From: Sphingobacterium spiritivorum ATCC 33861
GTDB taxonomy: Bacteria; Bacteroidota; Bacteroidia; Sphingobacteriales; Sphingobacteriaceae
DNA length: 64,000 bases
NCBI RefSeq assembly: GCF_000143765.1
Contig: NZ_GL379770.1
Span: 744,001-808,000 of the forward strand
Reading direction: 5' to 3'
Below, piece after piece: positions 35,819-44,600 of this stretch; the first letter of the stretch is position 1; every line of letters starts with the position of its first letter. Made by a program: the position numbers and the translations under genes. The notes below the pieces were generated by a model. The model ran no database searches. It was given only the letters and a program-made list of their open reading frames with translations, and had not been told where the DNA came from.

Positions 35819-35841
35819 TGATTTTCCGGATCCAGGTTATA

Positions 35842-36129
35842 CTATCCACCCATTACTGAACCTAAACCTCCTAATACCATAGAGATAATGTTCAATATAA
35901 TACCTACTACCACACCATAGATCGCAAATTTACATGCTGATTTTGCCTGAACAGGGGCTTCATCCTTCTTTATGAAATAATAAATAGCACCAAACAAAGG
36001 AATACAAAAAGACAGGACTTTTAATCCTGTAGATAAGTCTTCCTGATTTTGTTGGTTAAAAGGATTGTTAAACTGGTTTGGGTTTTGACCTTGATTCGGG
36101 TCAAAATTTGGGGTGTTTTGATCTTCCAT
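35842..36129 (-). CDS. Small membrane protein with Asn/Gln-rich N-terminus
   Basis: 95 aa. The first 30 residues are low complexity (NPNQFNNPFNQQNQ). Two transmembrane segments follow (about 37-55, KVLSFCIPLFGAIYYFIKK, and 68-88, FAIYGVVVGIILNIISMVL), ending in a Gly-rich tail GGLGSVMGG. I do not recognise a named family beyond similar small Bacteroidota membrane proteins. The start lies two bases after the stop of the DUF2085 gene, so they form an operon. Confidence 0.72.
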   Translation of the reverse strand: MEDQNTPNFDPNQGQNPNQFNNPFNQQNQEDLSTGLKVLSFCIPLFGAIYYFIKKDEAPVQAKSACKFAIYGVVVGIILNIISMVLGGLGSVMGG

Positions 36130-36131
36130 GG

Positions 36132-36491
36132 TTAATTGTATTTAATGATTAATTTTATTCCTTCTAATATTAAAGCTCCTATCGCTCTTCCGATAATAGC
36201 ACAGACAGCCATTGTCCCCACTCCAGCCATAATGCCGGTTATGAACCGGAGGGTATTATTACTTTCTCTGTTGCAGTAGGCCTGAGTCAAACCGTCAATA
36301 ATTGTCGGTAACATGCACAATACCGCAACCCAAAAATTCATGCTGATAACTCCAAATACAAATAAGAACGTGGACATGTATCCCAGATGAATGCCCGTAC
36401 AACGCGCACAAACCGGGAATTGCTTGCCTTTCCAGAAAAAAGATCGCTCAGGTTTGCGATGGCAAAAAGTAAATTCCAGTTTGGTTTTCAT
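36132..36491 (-). CDS. DUF2085 family membrane protein
   Basis: 119-aa protein with the family's N-terminal Cys/His region: [25 protein letters not shown], where CHR and CARC could bind a metal. About three hydrophobic segments follow. The function of DUF2085 is unknown. It is the first gene of a two-gene operon with the small membrane protein. Confidence 0.85.
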   Translation of the reverse strand: MKTKLEFTFCHRKPERSFFWKGKQFPVCARCTGIHLGYMSTFLFVFGVISMNFWVAVLCMLPTIIDGLTQAYCNRESNNTLRFITGIMAGVGTMAVCAIIGRAIGALILEGIKLIIKYN

Positions 36492-36599
36492 GTTCAGTTT
36501 AGTTGTAAATGTATATAGTGTGAATCAATTTTACAGTGAATTTAATGAATTAATTTTCTTTTCAGGCCTTAAAAATAAATTTTTTTGATAAATATAATA

Positions 36600-37043
36600 T
36601 TATAATGCATCAAACTCCTCATAATCATCAGCTTTGGGAACATGCTGCATAAAAACGTACCAATCTTCAGGAATGTTAACCAATTTGCGGGCTTTTATAT
36701 CTAACCATGCACCGTCTACATTGACTGTAGCTGCTTTGACGCCATCCTCTTTATAGACTTCATGTCTGAAAGAGAATCTGGCATTTGCTAAATTAAATTT
36801 GGTCAGAACTATTTTTACAGAAACATATTCATCCAGTCTGACTTCTCTGTGATAGATCAGTTCTTCTCTGAACAGGATAGGTCCAATTCCCTGTGATGCA
36901 AACTGATCCAGAGAGAGACCTATTTTTTTGAGCATATTACTACGTGCCTGAGCGCAGATGTCAGCATATGCCGAATGGCGCATATGTCTGTTCGCATCGA
37001 TCTGTGCCCATATGACCTGACCTTCATAAAATGTGTTTTCCAT
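36600..37043 (-). CDS. Acyl-CoA thioesterase, 4HBT hotdog fold
   Basis: 147-aa cytoplasmic thioesterase. The opening FYEGQVIWAQIDANRHMRHSAYADICAQAR matches the 4-hydroxybenzoyl-CoA thioesterase-like pattern; the Asp of the IDANRHM region is the usual catalytic residue. LYHR-type strand residues (LIYHREVRLDEYVSV) and a final VNVDGAWLD fit the hotdog fold. Specific acyl-CoA unknown. It is divergent from the ECF sigma gene with a 159-base gap. Confidence 0.85.
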   Translation of the reverse strand: MENTFYEGQVIWAQIDANRHMRHSAYADICAQARSNMLKKIGLSLDQFASQGIGPILFREELIYHREVRLDEYVSVKIVLTKFNLANARFSFRHEVYKEDGVKAATVNVDGAWLDIKARKLVNIPEDWYVFMQHVPKADDYEEFDAL

Positions 37044-37123
37044 GTTTACACTAACTTGAAAAATGGGTGTATTGTTTGTTAATTCCTGAAATTAAAGAAA
37101 AATAATCTTTTTTTTAAATTCTG

Positions 37124-37151
37124 TGTAACGTTTTTCAATTTGCGTTACTAA
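37124..37151 (+). promoter_or_regulatory. Putative ECF-sigma promoter, copy 2 (autoregulation)
   Basis: TGTAACG (37124-37130) continuing into TTT, then TTACTAA (37145-37151) after 14 bases, 51 bases before the sigma start. GTAACG and CGTTAC also form a 6-12-6 inverted repeat here. It shares both elements with 7167-7195 before the paralog of the downstream gene. Confidence 0.55.
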
Positions 37152-37202
37152 TTGATTAAAATTGGCTAAGCGTTCAGTAAAGAATTAAAAAAGTAACCTA
37201 AA

Positions 37203-37706
37203 GTGAAAGAGAGAGAATCCGAATTTCTTACTTTGATTGAAAAGAACAAATGTATCATCTATAAGGTGTCCAGAATGTATATGGATGATCCGGATGATAG
37301 AAATGATCTTTCACAGGAGATTGTTTTTCAGCTTTGGAAATCTTTTGATTCTTTCAAAAATGCAAGTCAGTTTTCTACCTGGATGTACAGGGTTGCGATC
37401 AATACAGCTTTGGTCTATTTCAAAAAGGATAAGCGTAAACAGGACCGGGTGCCATTGGAAACTTATCATGATATAGCTGATGAGCAGGATGCTGATCAAA
37501 AGGAGGAACAGCTTGCTGTGTTTTATAAGGCTGTGCAGGAACTTAATCAGGTTGAAAAGGCATTGATCTTTCTTTTTCTGGAAGGACAGAGCCACCGTGA
37601 TATCGCAGACAATCTCGGGATATCGGAAGTCAATGCCCGGGTGAAATTGAATCGTACAAAAGAAAAAATACAGCAAATCATTAAAAAATACGAATATGAA
37701 TTTTGA
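37203..37706 (+). CDS. ECF-type RNA polymerase sigma factor
   Basis: 167-aa sigma-70 family protein with regions 2 and 4 only. Region 2 includes DRNDLSQEIVFQLWKSFDSF and FSTWMYRVAINTALVYFKK; region 4 is LNQVEKALIFLFLEGQSHRDIADNLGISEVNARVKLNR. The start is GTG at 37203. The stop overlaps the next gene by 11 bases, as for sigma/anti-sigma pairs. An upstream ECF-like element suggests autoregulation. Confidence 0.92.
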   Translation: MKERESEFLTLIEKNKCIIYKVSRMYMDDPDDRNDLSQEIVFQLWKSFDSFKNASQFSTWMYRVAINTALVYFKKDKRKQDRVPLETYHDIADEQDADQKEEQLAVFYKAVQELNQVEKALIFLFLEGQSHRDIADNLGISEVNARVKLNRTKEKIQQIIKKYEYEF

Positions 37707-38334
37707 TGAATTAAAAAAACAATGGAATGATCAGTCATCTGAGCAGGTGCAGATCAATCCTGATCTGGATCAGTATAAGGAGGTCGATAATGTGCTGACT
37801 AAGCTGCGCAAGAATGTGAAGTACGAATTTATCACCTGGATTGTGGCCATGCTGTTTTTACTTGTGGTGCCTTTGATCGAACTTTATAAGATAGAGGGTT
37901 ATGCCCGTTTTGCGTATTATCTGATCTTTTTTCAGATGCTTCTATCCAGTATGATTTACTATCGCCGCTTTTTTTATTTCTATAAAAGTGCCAGCCAATC
38001 GGAAGTACTTAGCTCGCGTGAAAACCTGCTAAAGATGTATTATGATCTCAAGTTTGCGATCGATTCGTATAAGACGACTTCCTATGTCATGATACCGCAG
38101 GCATTGATTATGTATATGATTATGCTTTCCAACGGAAAATTTGAATCCTGGTTTAACAAATTATATCATATCGGCAGTACGTTAGCTCAGGATAGTAATT
38201 TTATTGTATGGTTTGTCCTTTCCACCATAGTAAGTATTGCTTTAGTAATATTTATTATCGAAATAATGAGCTATTCGTATTATGGTAAGCATCTGAAGGA
38301 GATCAAAAAGATACTGAATCAGCTGGAGGACTGA
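37696..38334 (+). CDS. Membrane protein cotranslated with the ECF sigma factor, possible anti-sigma factor
   Basis: 212 aa. A charged cytoplasmic N-terminus (NFDELKKQWNDQSSEQVQINPDLDQYKEVD, residues 1-40) precedes about four transmembrane segments (near 48-66, 75-93, 130-145, 175-195). The ATG lies inside the end of the sigma gene. Position, overlap and topology fit an anti-sigma factor, but the usual zinc anti-sigma motif HxxxCxxC is absent, so this would be a different type. The membrane part is homologous to the orphan protein at 6597-7139. Confidence 0.8.
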   Translation: MNFDELKKQWNDQSSEQVQINPDLDQYKEVDNVLTKLRKNVKYEFITWIVAMLFLLVVPLIELYKIEGYARFAYYLIFFQMLLSSMIYYRRFFYFYKSASQSEVLSSRENLLKMYYDLKFAIDSYKTTSYVMIPQALIMYMIMLSNGKFESWFNKLYHIGSTLAQDSNFIVWFVLSTIVSIALVIFIIEIMSYSYYGKHLKEIKKILNQLED

Positions 38335-38381
38335 GGCCTGCGGACTGAAACTTCATTCTACAGGTATGGATATAAAAAGTA

Positions 38382-38413
38382 AATGGCGGTTACCTTCCGG
38401 GATATCCGCCATT
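38382..38413 (+). terminator. Intrinsic terminator of the sigma operon
   Basis: AATGGCGG pairs with CCGCCATT around a 16-base loop that can itself pair partly. T-rich sequence follows. Confidence 0.6.
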
Positions 38414-38437
38414 ATAGTTTTGCATAGGTTATTATGT

Positions 38438-38866
38438 TCAGATGTTATTCAAATATGATTTCAGCGATTTGTGCAGGATTTCATTCCAACCTTTTTCATA
38501 ATTTTCAGGAAGAAATGCATCTCCGCCATCCGCAAGATTTTCAAGTCCCTCATGTGTCAGTGTCACTTGTGTACCTGCATCCAATTGTTCCAGCTCCCAT
38601 GTCAATACGGAGATTCCTTTGCTGTGACTTGGATTTGCCCAACTGTGCTTTAACTTTTTATAGGGTATGACTTGCTGTACTAAGGCAAAATGGTGATACT
38701 CATTTTTACCGCCAGGTTCATAAAAATCAAAAGAACGTCCTGTTTCCGCCTGAAAATCGGGAATATCAAAATACCAGATTTTCATAGCTTCTTTATCTGT
38801 AATCGCTTTCCATACCTGTTCAACAGGTTGAGGGTAAACGATTTGTATAACTACTTGAGCTTTCAT
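38438..38866 (-). CDS. SRPBCC/AHSA1-like START-fold protein
   Basis: 142-aa cytoplasmic protein. The pattern is VVIQIVYPQPVEQVWKAITDKEAMKIWYF at the start, then YKKLKHSWANP, and TLTHEGLENLADGGDAFLPENYEKGWNEIL with the long C-terminal helix. This matches the Aha1 C-terminal-like (AHSA1) group of hydrophobic-ligand-binding proteins. Ligand and role unknown. Confidence 0.87.
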   Translation of the reverse strand: MKAQVVIQIVYPQPVEQVWKAITDKEAMKIWYFDIPDFQAETGRSFDFYEPGGKNEYHHFALVQQVIPYKKLKHSWANPSHSKGISVLTWELEQLDAGTQVTLTHEGLENLADGGDAFLPENYEKGWNEILHKSLKSYLNNI

Positions 38867-39054
38867 TTGTATCTAATACCTCCAAAATAATATTTTGTTT
38901 GAGTCAGATGAAAATAAATTAGAATTAAAGTGGTGAAGTTGTTTGTTTTTGTACTGTTTGATGTCGATTTTTCTGCGCCATTTGTTGTGGACTGTAAACG
39001 TAATGTGTAAGCCCAATTGATGTTAGCAGCGGAATGCTTAATTATAAATTGAAA

Positions 39055-39813
39055 TTAATCAAATCCTAATTGTTTACGAAAACCCATAGTAATCAGGTAA
39101 TGTTCCTTAATTGGTACAGTATTACGAACTGTCTTTGTAATATCTTTAGCTTCTGTTGTCCAGAGAAAGGGGGTAAAGCTGAATGTTTCATCCCCACCAA
39201 GTCCGGATACATCATTTTGCCAATTTTTCCATCGATACTCCTTATAGAAATCTTCTAAAGAATTATTGAAACAAAAGTTGAGAAATTCTGTGTAACTGAT
39301 ACCCATTTGTTCATATTCCAAATTGTCTGGTGCCAGATAATACATTTTCCCGATATCATTACCCAAGGCTCCACCATTTATAATAAAATAGCCTCCAATC
39401 GCATCATCAGCTACAAGTAAGAAACCAGATGCGGAATCTATATCATTACCTGATATTTCTTTATTCCATTCCGGTAATGATCTTGGTAAGCGGGTATGAG
39501 AAGAGCCGAGGATTCTGATCCAGCCCTTATCAATTAGTATTCCGCCACTATGGTAAATTATAGCTCCCATAGGAGATCTCGTTGTCACCTGAGTCGCTAT
39601 AAGAGCATCAGCGGCTTTAGTGCTATCTCTTGGAAGTATTTCAATTTCGTTTTTTGCATCTTTAATCCACTCATTTACCAGTGGCCACGCAGAATCTTTC
39701 TGATCAATTAACTTTTCTATTTTTCGTTTGTACTGTTGACCCATAGCTATACCGGTAATAAGCAGAGTTAGAAATAGTATAAAATAACTTTTGGTTCTGG
39801 AGACAGCCTTCAT
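39055..39813 (-). CDS. DUF2625-like secreted protein
   Basis: 252 aa, with an N-terminal signal peptide (SYFILFLTLLITGIAMGQ). The block GGILIDKGWIRILGSSHTRLPRSLPEWNK and the following ADDAIGGYFIINGGALG and GDETFSFTPFLW are typical of the DUF2625 family, related in style to SUKH/SMI1-type folds. Function unknown. It follows hemG by 38 bases on the same strand. Confidence 0.75.
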   Translation of the reverse strand: MKAVSRTKSYFILFLTLLITGIAMGQQYKRKIEKLIDQKDSAWPLVNEWIKDAKNEIEILPRDSTKAADALIATQVTTRSPMGAIIYHSGGILIDKGWIRILGSSHTRLPRSLPEWNKEISGNDIDSASGFLLVADDAIGGYFIINGGALGNDIGKMYYLAPDNLEYEQMGISYTEFLNFCFNNSLEDFYKEYRWKNWQNDVSGLGGDETFSFTPFLWTTEAKDITKTVRNTVPIKEHYLITMGFRKQLGFD

Positions 39814-39851
39814 ATTTTTTAGTCTTTATTTTCTTTTATGAGTCTTTGTTT

Positions 39852-40379
39852 TTACATCTTACATAGTTTATGTCCGAATTTAGAAACTTCATTCCAATCA
39901 GTATATTCTATATCCGTTTTTGAACTGACCGGACCTTTTGTTATGAGCATGATTAACTTTATCATATGGCGATCTCTGAAGGAGTATAACTTATAATTTA
40001 GTCTTCCTGCAAATACACCGGTCAATTGTGGTTTCCATGTTATAGAATTAAAAAATTTGATCACATATGGATTGGTACCTGCTGTGCTTTTCTCGGTTTT
40101 TCGCGCCACGAGATTTACAGAAATAAAGGCTGTTTTTTTATTATTCAACACCTGATTATTATCCTGTATAAAACTTAATATATGTTCATTATGTTTGCCA
40201 TATCTAATGCTGGAAGCGATCACGATTTTATCATATATTGTAATACTTTTGGTCACATCCTGAATTTGAAACTGATCTACCAAATGGCCCTCAGATACCA
40301 ATATATCTTTTAACACATGGCAAATCTTTTTGGTCTGTCCATCTACTGATGAATAAATAATTACTGTCTTTACTGACAT
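39852..40379 (-). CDS. hemG: Menaquinone-dependent protoporphyrinogen IX dehydrogenase
   Basis: 175-aa flavodoxin-like enzyme that oxidises protoporphyrinogen IX in heme synthesis, passing electrons to menaquinone. The FMN-binding start is IIYSSVDGQTKKIC; SSIRYGKHNEHI and the family's insertion loop ARKTEKSTAGTNPYV are present, with the C-terminal YTDWNEV. It is shorter than or similar to E. coli HemG (about 180 aa). Assignment is by motif only; a general flavodoxin is the alternative. Confidence 0.83.
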   Translation of the reverse strand: MSVKTVIIYSSVDGQTKKICHVLKDILVSEGHLVDQFQIQDVTKSITIYDKIVIASSIRYGKHNEHILSFIQDNNQVLNNKKTAFISVNLVARKTEKSTAGTNPYVIKFFNSITWKPQLTGVFAGRLNYKLYSFRDRHMIKLIMLITKGPVSSKTDIEYTDWNEVSKFGHKLCKM

Positions 40380-40611
40380 TTTGATTTATCTGAAAAGGTT
40401 GTTAATAATCCACAATCTGTGTGTATTTTTTCACACTGAAAAAACTTTCCTGAATTTGTCATTTGAATAAGACCTGACTGTATAGCAATGTGTGGAATCT
40501 AATTAAATAAATATACAAATTACTTTAAAATGTAAATTATCAGGAGTCTTTTTAATAAATAAAAGGAAGATTGTATGACAGGAATAAAGTTCGGATCATT
40601 TTCTTCTTCTT

Positions 40612-41514
40612 TTACAATATTGAAAAGTTGTCTTTTCCAAAGCGGATAGCAATCCCCAGTTCATGAGTGCTATTGGTAATATATCTGTTTAGATCTTTGT
40701 TTTTGAGATTTTGCTGATAACTGTACCCTACACGCAGCTTGCCCAGATTAAATTCCGCCATACCCATCAGATCTCCGCGCTGGCGGTAACCTGCGCCTAT
40801 TCCGACCTTTGGATGAAGATAGAACATTGCTGAAGCATCAAAAAGTAATCCGGTCACCTCTCTGTAACTTATCAGTAAATTGGGACGAAGCTGGAATCCG
40901 TCATTCAGCGGAATTACAATTCCACCTGAAAGGTAAAATGTGTTATCTTTTCCGAACTGACGTACATATTGCGAATCTTTGGCTCCGAATATCGCTTTAG
41001 GCATCGAAAATCCTACATAGTAGCGATTGGGCGATATGAATGTAGCCGAAAGACCATAGAGTAAGGTTCCGTATTTTACATTCTGAAAAGCCGGGTCTCC
41101 GGGATCCAGAGGACTGAAGTCTCCCTGCTGATGTGTATAGCCCAGATTGGCTCCTAACCCGAGATATTCGGATTCGGAAATCTGTAAACGTTTGGTAAAA
41201 CTGCCTGATATTTCGGTATTACGTTCTACACCAATCCGAAATTGTTTGGCATTGATCCCCATGATTATCCCTGCATTTCCTACGCCTATATTACCAGTGA
41301 ACCAAAGGCTTTTGGGCGAACCTTCGAGACCGGCCCACTGGTAACGGTACACCATCATGGCATCGCCTTCACCTTTATCTAATAATACATTTGCGGATGG
41401 ATTGAGTACTTTTCCAAAACTTCCTGAGAGGGCCGGATCAATATATTGTTGCCCCCGGGACATATTTGTAAACAGCAAGAGTACTGTGACAGTTAAGATA
41501 TATTTTGATTTCAT
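40612..41514 (-). CDS. PorP/SprF-family type IX secretion membrane protein
   Basis: 300-aa outer-membrane beta-barrel protein, signal peptide to about residue 21. The PorP/SprF pattern is clear: QYIDPALSGSFGKVLNPSANV after the signal, QWAGLEGSPKSLWFTGN, then barrel strands ending in ELGIAIRF. Such proteins are often encoded right after a giant T9SS type B cargo and are needed for its secretion or surface attachment, as SprF is for SprB. It follows the giant gene by 100 bases on the same strand, separated by a hairpin. Confidence 0.92.
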   Translation of the reverse strand: MKSKYILTVTVLLLFTNMSRGQQYIDPALSGSFGKVLNPSANVLLDKGEGDAMMVYRYQWAGLEGSPKSLWFTGNIGVGNAGIIMGINAKQFRIGVERNTEISGSFTKRLQISESEYLGLGANLGYTHQQGDFSPLDPGDPAFQNVKYGTLLYGLSATFISPNRYYVGFSMPKAIFGAKDSQYVRQFGKDNTFYLSGGIVIPLNDGFQLRPNLLISYREVTGLLFDASAMFYLHPKVGIGAGYRQRGDLMGMAEFNLGKLRVGYSYQQNLKNKDLNRYITNSTHELGIAIRFGKDNFSIL

Positions 41515-41570
41515 TTTTCTTTTTTGAATTTGTGTGTTGAGATCTTTGGTCTTATTTCCAGATAATGGGG

Positions 41571-41611
41571 GTAAGAAGCCGGAAGAACAGTGTCTGTTTT
41601 CCGGTTCTTAC
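41571..41611 (-). promoter_or_regulatory. Long hairpin between the giant gene and sprF-like gene
   Basis: An 18-bp stem (left arm with two one-base bulges) and a 3-base loop lies 4 bases after the giant gene's stop. There is no strong T tract on the minus strand, so it may protect or process the mRNA rather than end it. Confidence 0.55.
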
Positions 41612-41614
41612 TTG

Positions 41615-44600
41615 CTAATACCTGACCACAAAGAATCCTTTTTCATGCTGCCATTTGTCATCTATTTTGACTTCCAGTACGTAGAAATATGTTCCTGAAG
41701 GTACTTTCCGGCTTGCTTTTATTCCGTTGAAACAGTTGGTTTCATTGACATACCCGCGAATCTTCTGGATGAGATTACCGTTAGCATCGAATATTACAAT
41801 CTGGTTGTCGGGATACTCGTCTATACCTTCAATACGCAGATATTCGTTTATCCCATCACCGTTTGGTGATACTGCTTTGTGGACTCTTAACGGGAGTTTT
41901 GCACCCTCTTCATTCCTTACTCTCAGCTGTCTTATTACGGGCTCTGCAGCGATATAGTTGTCATTTCCGCTCTGTTCAGCTGTGATAAGAGCCAGCCCTA
42001 CACCGCGTACGGTTACTTCCTGATCTCCTGTTACTTCCGCGACCAGTTTATTATCACTGTATATTTTTATCGGAAGTGAGCTGTTGCTGCTGATATCGAG
42101 CTTCACTGTACCAGCATCACGATAGACCGGCACAATCTCTTTGAATGTGATAATCTGTTTTGCTTTATTAATCTTTAATGTAGCCTGTAGAGAGAAACTG
42201 TTGTAGTTACTTCCTCCGTCTATATCTGCTGTTACGATATAGCTCCCTGCATTGGTTTGCCCGTTTCCGGTATAAGTAACGGTCACACCTGCCGGAAGAT
42301 CTCCTGATATCAGTATAGATTTTCGGGATCCATCGTAGGTGAATGTTGCATCATGGAGAGAAATGGTATAGAGTGTGATTTTTGAAATCACAAACTCCGC
42401 CTGAGTAAAGTTGATGTCGTAGTTAGTACCTGCTTCCAAAGTACCTTGCCGGATAATATAGGTGCCTACGGCTTCTCCTGCAGTTCTGGTTAAGGATCCT
42501 TTGACAACAGATGGGTTATCACCGTTCACTAATCCGGTGACCTTGTATGTCAATGCCGGATCGGTTGTGCCATAGAATTTTGTTTTGTCATCCGCAACGA
42601 TTTTCAGCTTAGCTTTGGAAATGACAAAGGGTGCTTCTGTATATTTAATAATGTACCCTTTTGCACTCAATGTTCCCTGTTTAATAGTATAATTTCCGGC
42701 CTGCTCTCCGGCTACTCTTGACAAAGTCCCTTCAATTATGCTCTGATCATCTCCATTGACAAAACCTGTAACTGTGTAAGTAAGTACGGGATCTGCAGTT
42801 CCATACACTTTAGATTTGGGATTAGCACTAATGAGCAAGGTACCTCCTGTAATAGTAAAGTCAGCACCTGTATAAGTGATATGGTAGTTTGCACCAGCTG
42901 ATAAGGTTCCCTGTTCAATAGGGTAAATGCCAGCTTCTTCCCCCACCACTCTTGCTAAATTACCCGTGATAATGCTTTGGTCGTCATTGTTAGCGAAACC
43001 TGTTACTGTATAGGTCAGTGCCGGATCGGCAGAGCCGTATACTTTGTTTTTTGCATCCGCTACAATGTTTAAGGTTGCTTTGGTAATGGTGAAATCCGCT
43101 GCGGTGTAGGTGATGTCGTAGTTTGCCGTTGTTGCCAAGGTTCCTTGTTCAATGTTGTACGTTCCTACCGCTTCTCCTGCAACTCGGGTTAACGCTCCTG
43201 TGATAATGCTTTGATCATCGCCATTAGCTAATCCTGTTACGGTATAGGTCAGTGCCGGATCGGCTGAACCATATACTTTGGACTTGGCATCAGCTACGAT
43301 GTTTAGCGTTGCCTTAGTGATATTGAAATCAGCACCTGTGAATGTGATGTCGTAGTTTGCCGTAGTTGTCAACGTTCCTTGTTCAATGCTGTACGTTCCT
43401 ACCGCTTCTCCTGCAACTCGGGTTAACGCTCCTGTGATAATGCTTTGGTCATCGCCATTTTCAAACCCGGTTACGGTATACGTCAAGGCAGGATCTGCCG
43501 AGCCGTATACTTTGGTTTTGGCATCGGCCACGATGCTCAGGGTGGCTTTCGTAATGGTGAAATCCGCTGCGGTGTAGGTAATGTCGTAGTTGGCTGTCGT
43601 GCCTAACGTACCTTGTTCGATGTTATAAGTTCCTACAGATTCACCTGCGATTCTGATGAGTGCTCCCGTGATAATACTTTGATCGTCACCGTTTTCAAGT
43701 CCGGTTACCGTATACGTCAATGCTGGATCGGCTGAACCGTATACTTTGGATTTGGCATTCGCTACGATGTTCAGTGTTGCTTTAGTGATATTAAAATCCG
43801 CTGCGGTGTAGGTGATGTCGTAGTTGGCTGTTGTTGCCAACGTTCCTTGTTCGATGTTGTAGGTTCCTACAGCTTCACCTGCAACTCGGGTTAACGCTCC
43901 TGTGATAATGCTTTGGTCGTCATTGTTAGCGAAACCTGTTACGGTATAGGTCAATGCCGGATCTACTGAACCGTATACTTTGGTTTTTGCCTCTGCAACA
44001 ATGTTTAAGGTCGCTTTGGTAATATTAAAATCCGCTGCGGTGTAGGTGATGTCGTAGTTCGCTGTCGTCGCCAATGTGCCCTGTTCGATGTTGTAGGTTC
44101 CTACCACTTCGCCTGCTGTTCTTGACAATGCTCCTGTAAGGATAGACTGATCATCACCGTTTGCAAATCCGGTAACGGTATAGGTCAGTGCCGGATCTGC
44201 CGAGCCGTATACTTTGGACTTGGCATCGGCTACAATGTTCAATGTTGCCTTAGTGATATTGAAATCTGCTGCGGTGTAGGTGATGTCGTAGTTTGCTGTC
44301 GTCGCCAATGTTCCTTGTTCGATTTTGTATGTTCCTACCGCTTCGCCTGCGGTTCTTGACAATGCTCCCGTGATAATACTTTGATTATCGCTATTTTCAA
44401 ATCCGGTTACGGTATAGGTCAATGCCGGATCGGTTGTTCCGTATACTTTAGACTTGGCATCAGCCACGATGTTCAGGGTCGCTTTGGTGATATTGAAATC
44501 GGCTCCGGTGTAGGTGATGTCGTAGTTTGCTGTCGTCGCCAATGTTCCTTGTTCGATTTTGTATGTTCCTACCGCTTCGCCTGCGGTTCTTGACAATGCT

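Noticed and set aside
40562..40650. Short plus-strand frame from an ATG at about 40574
   Set aside because: Only 24 codons, running antisense into the end of the PorP/SprF gene, with no protein-like features.
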